A DNA stretch of 64,000 nt. Origin: Malachius bipustulatus. Lineage: Eukaryota > Arthropoda > Insecta > Coleoptera > Melyridae. Where the stretch lies: positions 10,208,014 through 10,272,013 of the forward strand of contig OU342638.1 of the NCBI GenBank assembly GCA_910589415.1. Reading direction: 5' to 3'. The position numbers and the translations under genes are program-made. The notes under the pieces are model-generated. The model was given only the letters and a program-made list of their open reading frames with translations, was not told the DNA's origin and did no database searches. Shown piece by piece: positions 1-11,204 of the stretch (positions within the stretch are counted from its first letter, which is position 1; every line of letters begins with the position of its first letter).

Positions 1-4
1 AATT

Positions 5-1720
5 ATGGGTAGCAAGACGACAGTCTTCAGTCCGGATCAAGAAAACGAGTTGGTACAACATATTTTTGATTTGGAGACAAGAATGTACGGTTTAACAACA
101 ACAGATCTTCGTCGGTTAGCTTTTCAGCTAGCAAAAAGGAATAATATACCACATCCTTTTTCTGATATAAAAATGGCTGCAGGTAAAGACTGGCTCCACG
201 GTTTCCAAAATCGACATCCCGAAATTAGTTTGCGGAGTCCAGAGTCTACTTCTGCCGCTCGTGCAAGAGCATTTAATAAGCCTGTCGTCACCAAGTTTTT
301 CAATCTTCTAAAATATGTAATGCAAAAACATAATTATCCCTCTCATAGGATTTTCAACGTGGATGAAACGTCGATTTCGACAGTTCCTGGAAGGAATTCG
401 AAAACATTTGCCAAAAAAGGAAGAAAGCAAGTTGCACGCATTACATCAGCTGAACGCGGAATTTCAACAACAGCAGTAATTTGCATATCATCAGCAGGAA
501 ATTTCATACCGCCTATGCTGATTTTTTCCAGAAAACGCATGAAAGCTGAACTAACTGACGGAGCCCCACCAGGAACAGTTTTTGCATGCAATGAGAGCGG
601 GTGGATGAAGCTTGATTTATTCAAGCAATGGTTTGATCATTTTGTAAGCTTCGTTAAACCTTCTAAAGATGACCCTGCACTATTAATTATGGACGGACAT
701 TTATCCCATACAAAGAACTTGGATGTCATACTCAAAGCAAGGGAAAATTTCGTTGCTTTGTTATGTATACCACCTCACACAACCCATAGACTCCAGCCAC
801 TAGACGTTGGGGTTATGTTCCCACTAAATGCATACCTAGACCAAGCTCTAGAGAAATGGAGTAACAGTCATCCCGGAAGAACTGTCACGACATTTCAAGT
901 CAGCACGATCTTTTGTGATGCTTACTTGAAAGCTGCTATACCCACTAACGCTATTAATGGGTTTCGAAAAACTGGGATCGTACCGTTTAATCCAGAAATT
1001 TTTACGGATGCCGATTTCATAGCTGCAGAAGTGACAGACGAACTCAATGAAGAACCAGACGCCCCCATTGAAGGAACTGTGGAAGAAGTAAGTCAAAAAA
1101 GTTCTCTTGCACATCTGAATTCTTCAATAGAACAAACTTCACTGCAAGGACGTCAAGAAAATCCTGTTCCAGGTCCAAGCTCACGTCCAGACACTGTCTT
1201 GTTAGATCCCGATTCTCGGGAACTGGGAATTAACAAAACTTCTTTATTTTCTTTTGCTCCCTCAGTATGTCATCCTCTTCCAAAAATAACTACTAAGAGA
1301 AGCATAAATAAACGCAAGTCAACTGGTGCTATAGTTCTAACAGGTACGCCATACAAGGACCAGCTAGAAAACGAAAAGCTGAAAAAAATTTAAGAGGAAA
1401 AAAGAAAGAAAGAGAGGAAAGACGCCAAAATCAGTAAAGGCAAATCACTAGAGACCTTGAAAATTAGGGGAAAAAATAAAAGAAAGTTGAGAAAAGATTG
1501 TGAGAGTAGCAGTGAAAGTTCTGATAACGCAGAATGCTTATTGTGTTCCGAAGAATTTAAATCTTCAACTGGCGGAGAAGGTTGGATCCAATGCACGAAT
1601 TGTCGCGGATGGGCACACGATGAATGTGCAGGTGTAAGTGACGATGATGATGATTACATGTGTATCAGATGTGCGTTCCAGATTAGAGTCAAGCCAGTAA
1701 ACAAATGTATAAAATTTTAG
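5..1720 (+). pseudogene. pogo-like DDE transposase with a PHD-finger tail, split by one in-frame stop
   Basis: Cut-and-paste transposase of the pogo/Tigger (jerky-like) branch of Tc1/mariner. Residues about 10-85 look like the CENP-B type helix-turn-helix DNA-binding region. The catalytic triad is visible as Asp120 (VDETS), Asp230 (MDGHLSH) and Asp267 (LQPLDVG), giving 36 residues between the last two, as in pogo-type DDD enzymes. The first ORF stops at a TAA at 1391-1393. The same frame stays open from 1394 to 1720, first Lys/Arg/Glu-rich, then a Cys/His-rich segment (CLLCSEEF, WIQCTNC, WAHDEC, CIRC) typical of a PHD finger. The two parts are therefore one former gene cut by a single nonsense change. 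The start is the ATG at 5; sequence beyond the window could extend it. The N-terminal ORF alone still holds the whole catalytic core. Family call is secure; activity is doubtful. Confidence 0.85.
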
Positions 1721-2345
1721 TTGGCTATTTTGTTATTTTTTGTTACTTTATACCTAAACCAAAGTTTTTCAGTTCCTAATGAAGGTTGTTTTTTTTTAAT
1801 GAAAATAATTTCTATTTTGTTATGTTTATTTTTATAAGTTTCTGTTTGTGACAACGATAGTTTCGCTGATAAATACTTGTCGTTAAGTTCTTTAATTTCT
1901 AAGAAATCGTGTTGTTTTCAATAAATTGTGTTATGTTTTCACAAGAAAACATTCATCTTTTATACTTGTACAAGAACAGTTTTACTAATCAACCTTCCCA
2001 AATTTGTTATTATGCCTATAATAATTATTATAGTTGTGGTTGAGTTTTATAATTATTATTAAAGTAAACCATAACTACCACTGTTTAGTGTGGGATCGTT
2101 TTACCCACTTGGAGGGATCATTTTACCTCCACCATAGGGGCATAATGATTCCTTTGTTGGGTGTGAGATATGCCTATTGCTACCAAAGTTTTTGAAGCTA
2201 TCAACACATTTAACCTTACCAAAATGTCAAGTAAACTATGCTTCTTCTTATATAACAATATTTGAGTTTTTAACATTTTCTATAGTTCCACTATTAGATA
2301 TTTTTTCTTAGAGGGATCATTATACCCCACTCTCCCCTACTGGTA
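1721..2345 (+). other. 3' flank of the pogo-like element with probable right terminal inverted repeat
   Basis: AT-rich and non-coding. An AATAAA at about 1920 could be the transposase polyadenylation signal. From 2091 the motif GGGATC(A/G)TTTTACC recurs. The stretch ends with CCCCACTCTCCCCTACTGG at 2325-2343 followed by TA. Read on the minus strand it begins with CAGT, as pogo-family ends do, and TA is the target pogo elements duplicate. I infer this is the right end of the element. The left end lies before the window, so the match cannot be tested here. Confidence 0.5.
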
Positions 2346-2567
2346 CATAATTACAGGTTATGTTATGTTTCAAGTCGCTGCTATTAAACCGTTTATTTGC
2401 AGACAGTCAAGATGGATACCTTCCAAGGCCTGTTTGAGGGACTCGACACACCTCAAATTATGCAGACCTTTAAACAAATATTGGAGGTTTTCACACTGCC
2501 CCAAATAATAAATATGTACCAGCAGGGTGTTTTCGTGAACGGGCCTCAACTGCTCGTGGTTCGAGAG

Positions 2568-2620
2568 GTATTTATTTAGCGAATACGTATATTGCTCTAT
2601 ATTACGAAACATATTTTTAG
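2568..2620 (+). other. Probable spliceosomal intron 1 of the PolB remnant
   Basis: A 53-bp GT-AG interval (GTATTT to TTTTTAG). Skipping it joins two open blocks in phase 0. Without it the first block runs into a stop at 2577-2579. The acceptor has a short T run. Inferred from frame and splice-site fit only. Confidence 0.5.
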
Positions 2621-2900
2621 GTCATTAGACAAAAAATAGTTTTTGAGACTTCAGACAGTCATCAAGATGCAGTATTTAAAAGGGTTATGAGCGATCTTGA
2701 TAACCGTATTAATCCTGAAGAAGTCGACCAAACTATTCCCGTGCTGTTCACTGAAGGTACACAACTCTGCATATCCAGAGGTTGTAACCCTTTTAAGCGA
2801 GAGAACACGATTATATAAAAAATTTAATCTCACGGGGAGACGACTCATGTTTAGGTACAACCCATACGATGGCGCTATTAACCCGTTGGCATATATTCAG

Positions 2901-2959
2901 GTAAGTTTTTTTTTTTTAATATACATTAAACTAAAATGGGTGTGGTGTTATTTTTATAG
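2901..2959 (+). other. Spliceosomal intron 2 of the PolB remnant
   Basis: CAG|GTAAGT donor, long T tract and TTTTTATAG acceptor, 59 bp. Removal keeps the frame (last codon 2898-2900, next codon 2960-2962) and joins two blocks that both resemble the N-terminal part of Polinton polymerases. This is the strongest intron call in the window. Confidence 0.7.
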
Positions 2960-3124
2960 AGAGGTCTAGACAGTGTACTACAGCGGGGATTACGTGGATT
3001 CAACGCTCATGATAGAATCGGTTTGATATTCGACAACTCCGATTTTCCTGAGAGACCGCTAGCAGTGTCGTTTCATCGCAAGGATGAGCTAACGATAGAA
3101 TCCATACTGGGTACTTTAGAAAAG

Positions 3125-3323
3125 GTATATATTCACCTATAATTAAAATAATATAAGCGTATAATTATAGAACCTATAATTATAATATACCTATAATAAT
3201 AAAAAAAGGTATATTATATATATTTTTAGTGTGAAATGATACATTTAGATGATCAAGATATAGCTATAGTTGTTGGACACTCTTCGACATTGTGACTAAT
3301 TGATTTTTTGAACTCCCACCTAG
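3125..3323 (+). other. Probable intron 3 of the PolB remnant
   Basis: GT at 3125 and AG at 3322-3323, 199 bp and very AT-rich. Joining 3124 to 3324 keeps phase and puts the family-typical QSN segment directly after a GTLEK segment. A second AG at about 3229 leaves room for a lost exon or alternative acceptor. Confidence 0.55.
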
Positions 3324-5449
3324 ATATTGCAATCCAATGCATCCTTTTTTACGACGGGAATTCTGACTCTAGCTGTGGACAGGATCGAAATGCCTCGTTT
3401 ATGCGGTTCGATAAGACTCCCGGGGGCGTCGTTTGAAGATTTCTGCAAACGGAAACGCGGGGTATTGGAGGTTAGTAATGCTGATAATATGTGTCTAGCT
3501 TATGCGGTTGTCTTAGGGGTGGCGTATAAAACGGACAAAGCAGGTTTTGAGACTTTAATTAAAAATAAGCGACAGGTAGAAGAGCAAGGGCACCGTCTCT
3601 GCACACTAGCGGGGGTTAACTTAGCTCAGGGGGCTACTATAGAGCAGACGGCTAAATTGCAGACCTATTTATATAGCCAAAATATTGCTTTAATTATTTA
3701 TAATAGTCGCAACGGAAAAAATGTATTTTTTGACGGTTTAAAGAAAACCCTAGTGTCGCCCATCATTATTAATTTATTAATGGAGGGCGAACATGTAAAT
3801 TTAATATTAAGTCTCACAGCCTGCTTCTGTTCCAGTTATTTCTGTGAGCCGTGTCGAAAAAGATATCAGAATAAAAACGATCATATTAATTATTGTCCAT
3901 TTAAATGTCCGTGCTGTCATTCAGCGCATTCTTGTAGTGTTCTCGAGGCTAGAGTCGACTGCTCTGTTTGTTTTAGAACTTTTAGAGGTCCCCAGTGTTT
4001 TGACATGCATAAGCCTGAAATATGTAAAACATTTCGCAGGTGTAAAAACTGTCTAAACACGGTAGTCGGTAATAAAAAACACACTTGTGGCACGAAATAT
4101 TGCTCTTTATGCATGGCTCAGAAGCCTGTAAGACATTGCAAGCCTGTACATGCAACCAAACATATTAACCGTAACAAAAGCCGAGAGGCTAAGAGAAAAT
4201 TTCATTTTAGTCTTTTTTGACTTAGAATGTACCCAAACTAAGAATGTGGGTCTCGATACATTTTTGCATGAGCCTAACCTCTGCGTTGCGCAGCATGTTT
4301 GTCGAAATGTGTTGACGCTGTAATTGATATAACTGTCCCTTGTGTTAGCTGCGGTATTCGGATCCATATTTTTAGAGAGCAGCCTGTAAAAGCTTTTACA
4401 GAATATTTAGCAAAGTTGATGTTAACCGGCCATCACATCACAGTGCTAGCTCATAATATGAAGGGGTATGACGGCTGTTTCATAGCTCGAGAATTATTAT
4501 TAAACCCTCAACGGTGGCATCCAAAATTTATTAGAAACGGTAGCAAATTCATATCTAGTCACTCAAATTGTCAAAACTATAGATAGCTTAAATTATATGC
4601 CTCTTCCCCTAGCCAAACTACCGTCCATATTTAATTTTTCTGGCTGTAAAGGTTACTTTCCTCATTTATTTAACACCCTCGAGAACAGTAATTATTCCGG
4701 CACTTTACCCGACCCCGTCAATTACATGCCTGATAGAATGAGTCAAGAAGAACGCCGTAAATTTTATAGGTGGTATAATGACGAGGTGTCGAGAAATGTA
4801 CAGTTTGACATGAATAAAGAAATCGTGGCATACTGCACTGAAGATGTCAATATTTTAAGAGTTGCCTGTTTAAAGTTTAGGCGATTCTTTTTAGAGGCAA
4901 ACGGCGTAGATCCTTTTCAGGAGTCTGTAACGATTGCGGGGGCCTGTAATCTAGTATTCAGAAGAAACTTTCTGAAATCAGACAGCATAGGCCCGATACC
5001 AACGAACGGGTATCGAATGGCTGATGGACAATCATTGGTAGCATTAAAATGGCTGTACCTGAAAGAAATATCATCACCTCACCCTATTAAACATGCGGGA
5101 AATGGTCTTGAAGTCAGGTTGCCGTCAAATCTACTTGTAGTTGGTTTTTGCGCCGTGACAAACATAGTACATATATGAATTTTACGGTTGTTATTATCAC
5201 GGTTGTAAGAGATGTTATCCCAAACAAACAGACTCAAATTTCGCAGATGACCACTCCGATATTAATATGCTTGCGTTTACCCGCAGGGAAAGAACTATGG
5301 CAAAGCATGATAAGCTCCTATCACTCGCCTACAACCTTGAGACAATTTGGGAGTGTGAGTTTCAGAAACTGATGAAAGATGATGTAAATATAATTTGTGT
5401 AAAAATAATATTGTGATAACGACGATGAAAGAAAAACATGTCATGTTAA

Positions 5450-7567
5450 TTGTTCTTTTCTTCTATTTACAGGATATGGACGTCGAACCATCGTCTGCCC
5501 GTTTACGTTCAACGGGTACATCTCGATAATACAAAACGACACACTGATAACGTCGAAATACAAACTCGTATCGATATTTTCGAATTTGACGACGACGATA
5601 TAACGAACAGTAATGGAAATGACACCGGCATGAAGGAGATAAATGTGGCAGTTCAAACGATTATCGAATCCATGAGTACGAATGATGCGAATCTCCCGCA
5701 TCATTATCGTCGTTATGAAGAAGAGCATCGTTCTGGTCAAAACTATCAAATCTCGGAACAACGGTCCATTGTTATTAATAATAATGTTCACGATGATAAT
5801 TATTGTAGACGTGGCGATGGTGGCAACGGTACGAGATATAACGAAGACGTTTCTGTGTCATATCAGCATGCCGAGCAGGACAATATCAACAGAATGTTCG
5901 ATAAAATTTATAATAATGCGATGACAAGTATACGCGAGAAACGGTCAAATGCGATGACAAGTATACACGAGAAACGGTCAGAGTTCGAGGGTACCGAATT
6001 AGCAAATCTGCCGGATGTATCGGAGTATCCGGCAAATTTGTTGGAATTGGTGGAGAACATCGATGTTTCGAATACCGGCACCATGCCGGATTTGGGAGCA
6101 TTTATGAATAATGACAATTTGATGGAAATACTAAGAGATTGTGACAATGACGGCAGCGTCGAGAATGTAAGCAAGAACAACGTACGAGTTGCCGATCATT
6201 TTATGACCGTCTCGGATCCGATACAAAATTTTGACCAGCAACCGCGATCACCGGTCCATTATCATCCGGTGGAAGGAGTCCGACAATTGAGACAAGCGGA
6301 ACAGAAAATTTTTGCCGAATTCTTTTCGTATAAACCTGTCGTTTGTGCAGACCACGATGACGATGATGATAATGTAAATAATATTGTAAGTAACGATAAT
6401 AGATTAGAAATAAGTTACAGTAGTCCGTATCCAGTCGCATTGACCAGTCGAACGACGATATCGTCACGTACGATGCCCAAGACAAAATGTTTTCTGCCAA
6501 TGTTAACCGTTAACACGTTATATTTGTTATGTCTGCTGGCGATCCGGCGGTTCGGTGTTCAATGCGACGTGGATAGATTGAAACGCACGGCGATTGTCAT
6601 GTTCAACACTAAACAAATAGTAGAACATTTAGAACAGATACGTCCAAAATTAATAGACATATTATTATTGCACGTTTTGTATATGTATGATCTAGATCTG
6701 CCCGTAAATATTGACAATTTTAACGTATCAGCCGATGTTCTGAATAATTTAGAAAATGTTCTGAGTAAATGTTGTCTATATTTACGGGCAGAATCTAAAT
6801 ACACAACGGACGAAGTCCTCGGTATGTATTTCAAAAAAATTAGAATTTTAGCAGGTCAAGATGACGGCACTGTATTTAAAATATATTTGAACGCTATAGA
6901 CGTAGGGAAAACTAAAAGATGTAGAACCAAAGGAACGGCGGTCGCCTGTAAAAAAAGAAAACGATCAACCGCCGGAACGAATAAACATGTTAAAAGTGTT
7001 GAAATCATTACACGAACCGATACCGAATCCGAGGCTGACGAACCTGTTTCAAACGAACATTTACAGACGCTTACGCGTAACGACGTATCACGACCGTACC
7101 CCGACGCAGTCGAAGCCGGAACATCGCAATCGCGTAACGCGAACGAAACAACGACGACAATTTATCATCGTAATCATCATCATGACGGGCAGTTTGCCTT
7201 TGTGAACTGTTCGGTCGACGAGGTGGCCGAATCGGAGTTCGATAAATTTGCATCCGGCAACGACGATGATGATGATGATGTTCGTGTAGATGAGAATTGT
7301 ATCGAGATAAACTCTCGGCGAGACGACGATGCTGCCGATGTAGATTGTCTGAATTCAAACGACGATGATGATGACGAAAACTTCATCATAGATTTGCAAG
7401 AATCGAATGATGACGATGATGATGACTTGTCGTCGCACCCGAACAATGTTAATTACGAAGCGGATCTTTGTGTAATAAACAATACGTTGATAAATAACGA
7501 AAAAGCCGAACGTAAAAAATTGATCACGCGCAATCGGGCCTTAGAATCGTGGATTTCGAACGATTAG
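5450..7567 (+). pseudogene. N-terminal part of a large Asp-rich protein of unknown function, virus-like composition
   Basis: A 705-codon open frame without recognised family. A good splice acceptor (pyrimidine run and TTTACAG) ends at 5473, so the listed start may not be the true one. Residues about 1-330 are polar and low-complexity, with Asp runs and an 11-residue duplicated block. Residues about 345-480 look folded, with hydrophobic and Leu-rich helices and several Cys. Next comes a Lys/Arg patch (about 490-515, KKRKRS, possible nuclear signal). The tail, from about 600, has four runs of five to six Asp. The frame stops at 7565, while a neighbouring frame is open from 7516 onward, so a small indel between 7513 and 7565 probably separates this piece from the next. 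CpG is far commoner than in flanking DNA. Same strand as the PolB remnant just upstream. I infer a captured DNA-virus or Polinton-borne gene. Confidence 0.55.
5915..5980 (+). repeat. Two tandem 33-bp in-frame repeats inside the large ORF
   Basis: The unit AATGCGATGACAAGTATACG... occurs at 5915-5947 and again at 5948-5980 with one difference (CGC to CAC). It duplicates eleven residues (AMTSIREKRSN-like). Being in frame, it fits expansion while the gene was still coding. Confidence 0.85.
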
Positions 7568-7800
7568 AGAAATTGCGATTTTCCACGGTAGACTTCGTAT
7601 CGGTACAAGGAAGCAAGAAACGGAAACGTGTATATAAGACTATTGACGAACAAGTGCGTAAGATGCCGACATTGACAAAGATTCTAGAACAGTGCGATAA
7701 CGACGACTCGTTGTTTAAACCTGATTTAGAAGACGTCATGACGTACCTTTCGGATAAATTGAACAGAGTAGAGTACGAACGGACAATCGTTACTGACAAA

Positions 7801-7949
7801 TGCCCGTATTCACAAACGATAATTTCCTAAATAATTACGTAATCAATTATACCCATCTCACTCTATTGCCAAAAAACTGCATATCTCCATCTCACTTATT
7901 TAATTAATTACGTAATTATTTAGGAAATTATCGTTTGTGAATACGGGCA
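7801..7949. mobile_element. 149-bp MITE (PIF/Harbinger-like) inserted in the large ORF
   Basis: Near-perfect terminal inverted repeats of about 43 bp: left begins TGCCCGTATTCACAAACGAT, right ends with its complement. A 3-bp direct repeat AAA flanks it (7798-7800 and 7950-7952). The insertion brings an in-frame stop at 7828-7830. The 3-bp duplication and the CCCGTATTCA end resemble the MITE at 25057, though AAA is not the canonical TWA target. Confidence 0.8.
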
Positions 7950-8080
7950 AAAGTATTATACAGTGAAATATTTAAAGACATAAACGACGACATCGAGACC
8001 TTTTTAAAATCGCTGCAGAAAGATTTGGACGTCAAAGGCTATGTGCGATTTTCATTTCCTGACAATATCAAACGATTATA

Positions 8081-8824
8081 CAGTGCTTCCCAAAAGTAAC
8101 GGATAAATTCGATAAAACAGAGAGCGCTGTTTTTTGAAAAAAATTTAAAAAACAGGTCGATTTTGTTTTTGAGTTGTTCAACGTTTGACATAATATTGGG
8201 GTATACAGGGTGATGTGCGAAAAAGTGATGACGTCATCGGTATTTTTTTTAAATGACAACCCCTATTTTTTATTTCATTTTTTGATACTTCATTCAATTG
8301 CCAATATGGTAATGTAATCAATTTGTAACCTCAAATTAGGAAATTTCTGAGAAAACAGCTTGTGAGTCGAAATTGTGCACTTTTTACTGATGTCAAAATC
8401 GGAACAATAACGATAAAAATAAAAAAAAAAATCAAATAAAAATTACTGTTTCCATGGTAATTTTATAAGATCTGTCTATTAAATTAAGTTTATTAAATTA
8501 AATCTATTAAATTAAATTATTAAATCTATTAAATCTGTCTAAATAAGTTTTTTTCTGAAAAATGTCCTTATTTAAGTTTACAAAATTATTACATTACCGT
8601 ATTGGCAATTGAATGAAGTATCGGAAAATGGAATAAAAAATAGGGGTTGCCATTTAAAAAAAATGCCGATGACGTCACCACTTTTTCGCGCATCACCCTG
8701 TATACCCCAATATTATGTCAAAAGCTGAACAACTCAAAAATAAAATCGACCTGTTTTTTTATTTTTTCAAAAAAACCGCGCTTTCCGTATTATCGAATTT
8801 ATCCGTTACTTTTGAGAAGCACTG
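8081..8824. mobile_element. 744-bp palindromic TA-flanked element (Tc1/mariner-type MITE) in the large ORF
   Basis: Ends CAGTGCTTC...GAAGCACTG, flanked by TA at 8079-8080 and 8825-8826. The arms are imperfect inverted repeats of roughly 240 bp (8081 to about 8320 against about 8585 to 8824), separated by an AT-rich loop. No transposase. The TA duplication and CAG-type ends suggest mobilisation by a Tc1/mariner or pogo enzyme. Confidence 0.85.
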
Positions 8825-10915
8825 TACATCTTACGAGAGCTCAATCTGAACGACGCGAAAATTGAAACTTTTCTGTGGAAGCACGCTTCTCTCTACATTC
8901 TCAACGGCATGGAAAGTTATACGTACAATATGTACTTGGATCACGTATCGTTAATAGCTAATAAATATTTGATTCCTTTAGGTCCGATTGTAGATTATTT
9001 ACCCAACATTTATACATTGTTGATTCACAATCTTGATAAAATCATAACTTTATTTATTACGTTAAAATTGAAAAATTTTAAAGATATGATAAATAACATA
9101 TTCCAACACGTTCGGGTACCGCGTCTACATTTGAACAATAAAATTCGGATAGTATTTCCAAATAAAATTAACGATACGTATCAACGGCACGTCGATCAAT
9201 TTACGAGCGTTTCGATCGCGAAAGTAGCCAACGTTACGTTGAGCGATGTCGAGTTGTTGAACGTCACCGTTACAACAAACAATAAAACTTCGATCGTAGC
9301 TTTCACGTACGGCAAGCAAAACATCAGGTTACCGAGGTATATCGCACGAGAACTATATTTGTTGCACAAGTGGATCGGCGGAGATCGTGTTGTGCCAAAT
9401 TTTAAATACGTCCGATACGCGAGTATCAATCCAGAGTTACGATTCGCCGGCGAGACGGCTATTAGAGTTGCCGGTCAAGCCTGTTATCATCGCCTGTCGG
9501 ACGTATGTAAAAAGAAACACGCAATAAAAATTGCGAGTTTCGATATGTTTTCTAGCGACATACGCGCCGGTAAATATTTGCTCGTAAATCAGGTTGATCT
9601 CTTTACAACATATTCCAAATTTAATCGATACTACAAGTTAAACGACAAAGAGACTTATGTGACGGACTTATACAAGGACACTATGCGCGTTTCGTTGTCT
9701 TCTGATATATTTCCTTCTGAGACGTTATCATACAAAACTGTGACGTCGTCACCGTTGTCAGGTGATGATGATGATTCGTGCACATTGTACGTGTTCACGA
9801 ACATTTCGTGCAGGCATTACTGGCTTTTGAAAGCTAGCGTAACGTCGATCAATTCACCGTGTTTATTAAAAAAACACATCATTTTAGATTTGTACAGTAA
9901 AGTTTGTATGCTTACGAGACAGATTCCTAATGTAACTATAGGCCAAAGCCACTGTGCTCAGGTAAACTTGTTCATGTACGGTTTTCTGTATAACATAATG
10001 ACAGCTTTTTCGTTGAAGATTAAGCATCTGTCGATGACTCGGTGGGAACGATCGACGACGCTAGCTGAATCTTCCGACTTCGGCAATTTGGCTACGACGT
10101 CTAAAGATCGCGTGGTACAGGAAATATGTCAGAATTATCGAACGATGAGCGCATTCGTCACGCACATTGCAAATAGTTACGGGTTGTCGTTGTTAAAAGA
10201 GACCTGTTTGCAATTATCTATAGATTATATCGATTGCATGAGTGTCGGTCATGCGAACGATGTGATCGCGGATGATGTAAACACGAAGGAAACTTTTAAC
10301 AACAAAATTGAAGAAATTATGACGGTCGTAAATTCCAAGCACGATACCTGTCACGCAGACGTCGGTGTATACGATCTATCCAATCTGCAATTTAAGCCAC
10401 GACCAGTTACACGGCGTACCAACGTAAAAAGCGATAAGATCATATTCGACGTCTTATTCGTTAAAAATTATCTTTACCTATCGTGTGCACAATGTGTAGA
10501 AATATTACATCGAATCGTGACAGTGTATTGTAAAGGGATTCGCGATCGTCGTAGTATACCGGGCAGACGCGGTACTATGGGCTATGTCGAACTACTATTA
10601 CCGACGGACATAAACAAGACGATCGACTTTCGATTGAACCAGGACACGTTGAGAAGCCTCGGAATCACCGGTTCGGTGGCCAGAACGAAAAATTCATCAC
10701 TGTATCGTTCCTATACATTCTACGTAATTCGCACCTCCGCATCAAAATATTTGATCAAAATTACGGGCAACCAAAACTATTATTTCGCAAAGTCCGTCGT
10801 TACACCGACACATGATGATTATGATGATGATGATGACGACGGATCGATAATCGTTATATTATTTTTGTTACCTGGTATACAGTCGTCGACAATCTTGACG
10901 TATTTTATTATTTAA

Positions 10916-11204
10916 TAATTGTTAATTTTTACCGTTTATTATTAATCCAAACTGTGACCCGTCCATTATCGATGACATCGTACGCTTGTTATTATTTGTT
11001 TAGTTTTCGACGAGTATCGATATATATTTAGTACCTGTGTATCTTGTTAAGATTATTTATTTATCGATATGTCGATTATCTGTGATAATGTTAAATATTT
11101 GCAATTCTATTATTACGAATTGCGTAGTAAACGATACCGATTATTATGTATACAGTATTAATGACAATCAGTATTATTTTTTATTTTGTCGTGAAATATC
11201 ACAT
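10916..11204. other. AT-rich spacer between the virus-like ORF and the tandem array
   Basis: No convincing gene or repeat. CpG remains fairly frequent up to about 11160, so this may be the 3' flank of the captured element. AATAAT-type strings could act as polyadenylation signals but none stands out. Confidence 0.4.

Larger units (their letters stand above)
2412..5395 (+). pseudogene. Polinton/Maverick-type protein-primed DNA polymerase B, intron-containing, frameshifted and truncated
   Basis: Remnant of a family-B DNA polymerase of Polinton/adintovirus type, which replicates the element's own DNA. The N-terminal part is in exon-like blocks 2412-2567, 2621-about 2755, about 2815-2900 and 2960-3124; the last joins 3324 through GT-AG boundaries. 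The largest block, 3327-4220, carries a run of Cys/His pairs (CEPCRKR, CPCCHSAHSC, CSLC) seen between the N-terminal and exonuclease parts in this family. Exonuclease motifs follow: FDLE just after 4216, HNMKGYDG at about 4455, YCTEDVNIL at about 4834. After 5165 a YEFYGCYYHGC-like stretch continues to about 5390. Frame breaks lie at about 2760-2815, in the T run 4213-4218, at about 4300, at about 4580-4597 and at about 5150. No palm motif (DTDS-like) follows, so the catalytic half is missing. Integrase, ATPase, protease and capsid genes of a full Polinton are not in the window. Confidence 0.8.
7549..10915 (+). pseudogene. C-terminal part of the large unknown protein, interrupted by two transposons
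   Basis: Coding pieces 7549-7800, 7953-8080 and 8827-10915. The gaps are a 149-bp MITE with AAA duplications and a 744-bp palindromic element with TA duplications. Leaving one copy of each duplication, the frame stays open across both junctions and the pieces total 823 codons including the stop. The ATG at 8909 is thus only the first Met after the second insertion, not the gene start. The protein is mostly mixed alpha/beta in feel, with a Leu/Ile-rich segment (residues 25-65 of the 8909 ORF), a DDDD patch near 9765 and an Asp-run tail near 10830. I found no Walker A, polymerase, zinc-finger or signal motif. With the 5450-7567 piece the original product would have been about 1,500 residues. 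Function unknown; a viral structural or replication-associated protein is possible but unsupported by motif. Confidence 0.6.

Noticed and set aside
5441..7446. Several Ser/Arg/His-rich ORFs antisense or out of frame to the large Asp-rich gene
   Set aside because: Asp-codon repeats read on the other strand give Ser and Ile runs automatically; these are shadows.
8909..10915. Treating 8909 as the genuine start of a 668-residue protein
   Set aside because: The frame is open upstream to the transposon border at 8827 and continues on its far side, so 8909 is only an internal Met.
8827..10915. The large ORF as a viral helicase or polymerase
   Set aside because: Searched by eye for Walker A/B, DEAD-box and polymerase palm motifs and found none.
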